Of a DNA stretch of 51,504 nucleotides, positions 50,813 to 51,504 are shown one piece after another. Origin of the DNA: Paraburkholderia sp. LEh10. GTDB lineage: Bacteria; Pseudomonadota; Gammaproteobacteria; Burkholderiales; Burkholderiaceae. A program made the translations under genes and the position numbers. Under the pieces are notes generated by a model that made no database searches, was not told the origin of the DNA, and worked only from the letters and a program-made list of their open reading frames with translations. The DNA lies in contig NZ_JAGIPX010000059.1 in assembly GCF_017814945.1 (NCBI RefSeq), positions 1 through 51,504 of the forward strand, in the 5' to 3' direction. The first letter of the stretch is position 1. Every line of letters begins with the position of its first letter.

Positions 50813-50846
50813 AAACCCGCGCGGCGTAAGGCTTCGCGGGTTTTTT
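50813..50846 (+). terminator. Terminator beyond the island
   Basis: Stem AAACCCGCG/CGCGGGTTT (50813-50821 with 50835-50843) followed by TTTTTTCTTTT; probably the chromosomal terminator that once followed the tRNA. Confidence 0.8.
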
Positions 50847-51504
50847 CTTTTGGCAACGCAGTTCCTCCCGTCTCCCCTCAGCTCCCTGAAATTCCCTAAG
50901 CAATGTCCCAAATATGTCCCACCAGCGGAGCACACAGGAGGTTGGGGCTTGCGTCAGGTGCTCGTCAACGGTATAACGGCACTCAATGCTGCGCTACCTC
51001 AGCGAGGTAGCGGATCCAGGAGGGATGGTCCGATTAACTCCTGGTGCTGGTCTCTCTACTAGCCGACTACGGGGCGGCTCCCTGGGGAGACTGGACGGAT
51101 CAAACATCGCGGAGCCTCTCGATCATCGATGCCCGCCGCGATGCCAACGCGGCAGGCATCGGCGTGATGCTGCTGAGGTGTAGCCCTAAGGGCAACGTAT
51201 CTGGCCTCCCACGGGACGCGAAAAAACGACACCGCAGAGCGCACGGTCGGCTCCGGACTGTGCATCCGCATGCACGCCGGGACAAATCCCCTATCTCAAG
51301 CACAGGTCCGTGGACCACCCAGGTTGCTTCCTGGGATGCTGGGGATAGGCGTGTCCACAAAATCTGTCAATGTCAAATCTTCGAGCGCTTTAGCGCACGT
51401 GCTCTCTGATCGCGTCCTTGACGCTCATGTGAACGGCGGTTGAAAACCGACAATAAACGGCGGCGTCATAGTGCGGCGGCGCCACGCGCGAGGATGAAGA
51501 CAGA
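50847..51504. other. Gene-poor region beyond the island
   Basis: No supported gene. ATGTCCCA occurs at 50903-50910 and 50914-50921, eleven bases apart, like arm sites of another integrase. From about 51430 the sequence repeats GGCGG-type and TTGAAAACCGAC motifs that remind me of the ends of IS21-family elements, but the window stops before any transposase. Confidence 0.35.

Noticed and set aside
51044..51409. 121-codon rightward frame at the window end
   Set aside because: The central part looks weakly protein-like (LSIIDARRDANAAGIGVMLL) but no family or ribosome binding site supports it.

Overview
The window is a GC-rich chromosomal segment of a Burkholderiaceae bacterium, most likely Paraburkholderia. 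This rests on overall gene content (DUF4148 secreted protein, HiPIP, short H-NS-type proteins, many transport genes), very GC-rich third codon positions and typical local hairpins; no species call is possible from sequence alone.

Positions 1-30545 are ordinary core and accessory chromosome: an APC amino-acid permease, a NarL-type two-component pair, ferredoxin-NADP reductase, a LysE exporter, then a decayed sugar locus (5880-8393) in which a LacI-type regulator is intact but the sugar-binding protein and aldose epimerase beside it are wrecks. There follow an EEP-family hydrolase, a MoxR/Lon-like AAA protein, small secreted proteins, an FAD oxidoreductase, a HiPIP, a broken MHS transporter, an amidase, a dienelactone hydrolase, a branched-chain amino-acid binding protein, a cupin/JmjC-like protein, an MFS transporter, a HugZ-like protein, an H-NS-like protein, a CDF metal exporter, an Lrp regulator, an exonuclease-MBL hydrolase pair and RlpA. 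The block rsmI-yraN-diaA-dolP-cytochrome c (27219-30543) is the conserved cell-envelope/replication locus known from E. coli as yraL-yraP, here without lpoA.

A tRNA-Ala(CGC) at 30599-30674 is the insertion site of an integrative element of about 20 kb (about 30650-50798). Its left end has a P4-type tyrosine integrase; its right end has an imperfect copy of the tRNA 3' end, and both ends carry the same arm-site pattern TGGGGGTA-N6-GGGGTATCC. Inside are a replication module (AlpA-like protein, PrimPol/DUF3987 primase-helicase, and a 17-bp inverted repeat around an AT-rich core that may be its origin), an HNH endonuclease, an XRE regulator with a truncated duplicate, and two likely anti-phage cargo modules.

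The first cargo module is a leftward pair, an OLD/ABC-type ATPase overlapping a small TOPRIM-like (DUF4276-type) protein. The second is a rightward operon: C5-cytosine methyltransferase, DUF262 protein, Z1 helicase-like ATPase, DUF4420 PD-(D/E)XK nuclease, Vsr endonuclease and a 37-codon reading frame that overlaps the vsr stop. Z1/DUF4420/methyltransferase clusters have been described computationally with a GHKL (MORC/MutL-like) ATPase; here no GHKL ATPase is present and a DUF262 protein occupies that place. This is the strongest candidate for an undescribed system in the window.

Beyond 50800 a terminator, a second set of repeated octamers (ATGTCCCA) and gene-poor sequence suggest that another mobile segment abuts the island.
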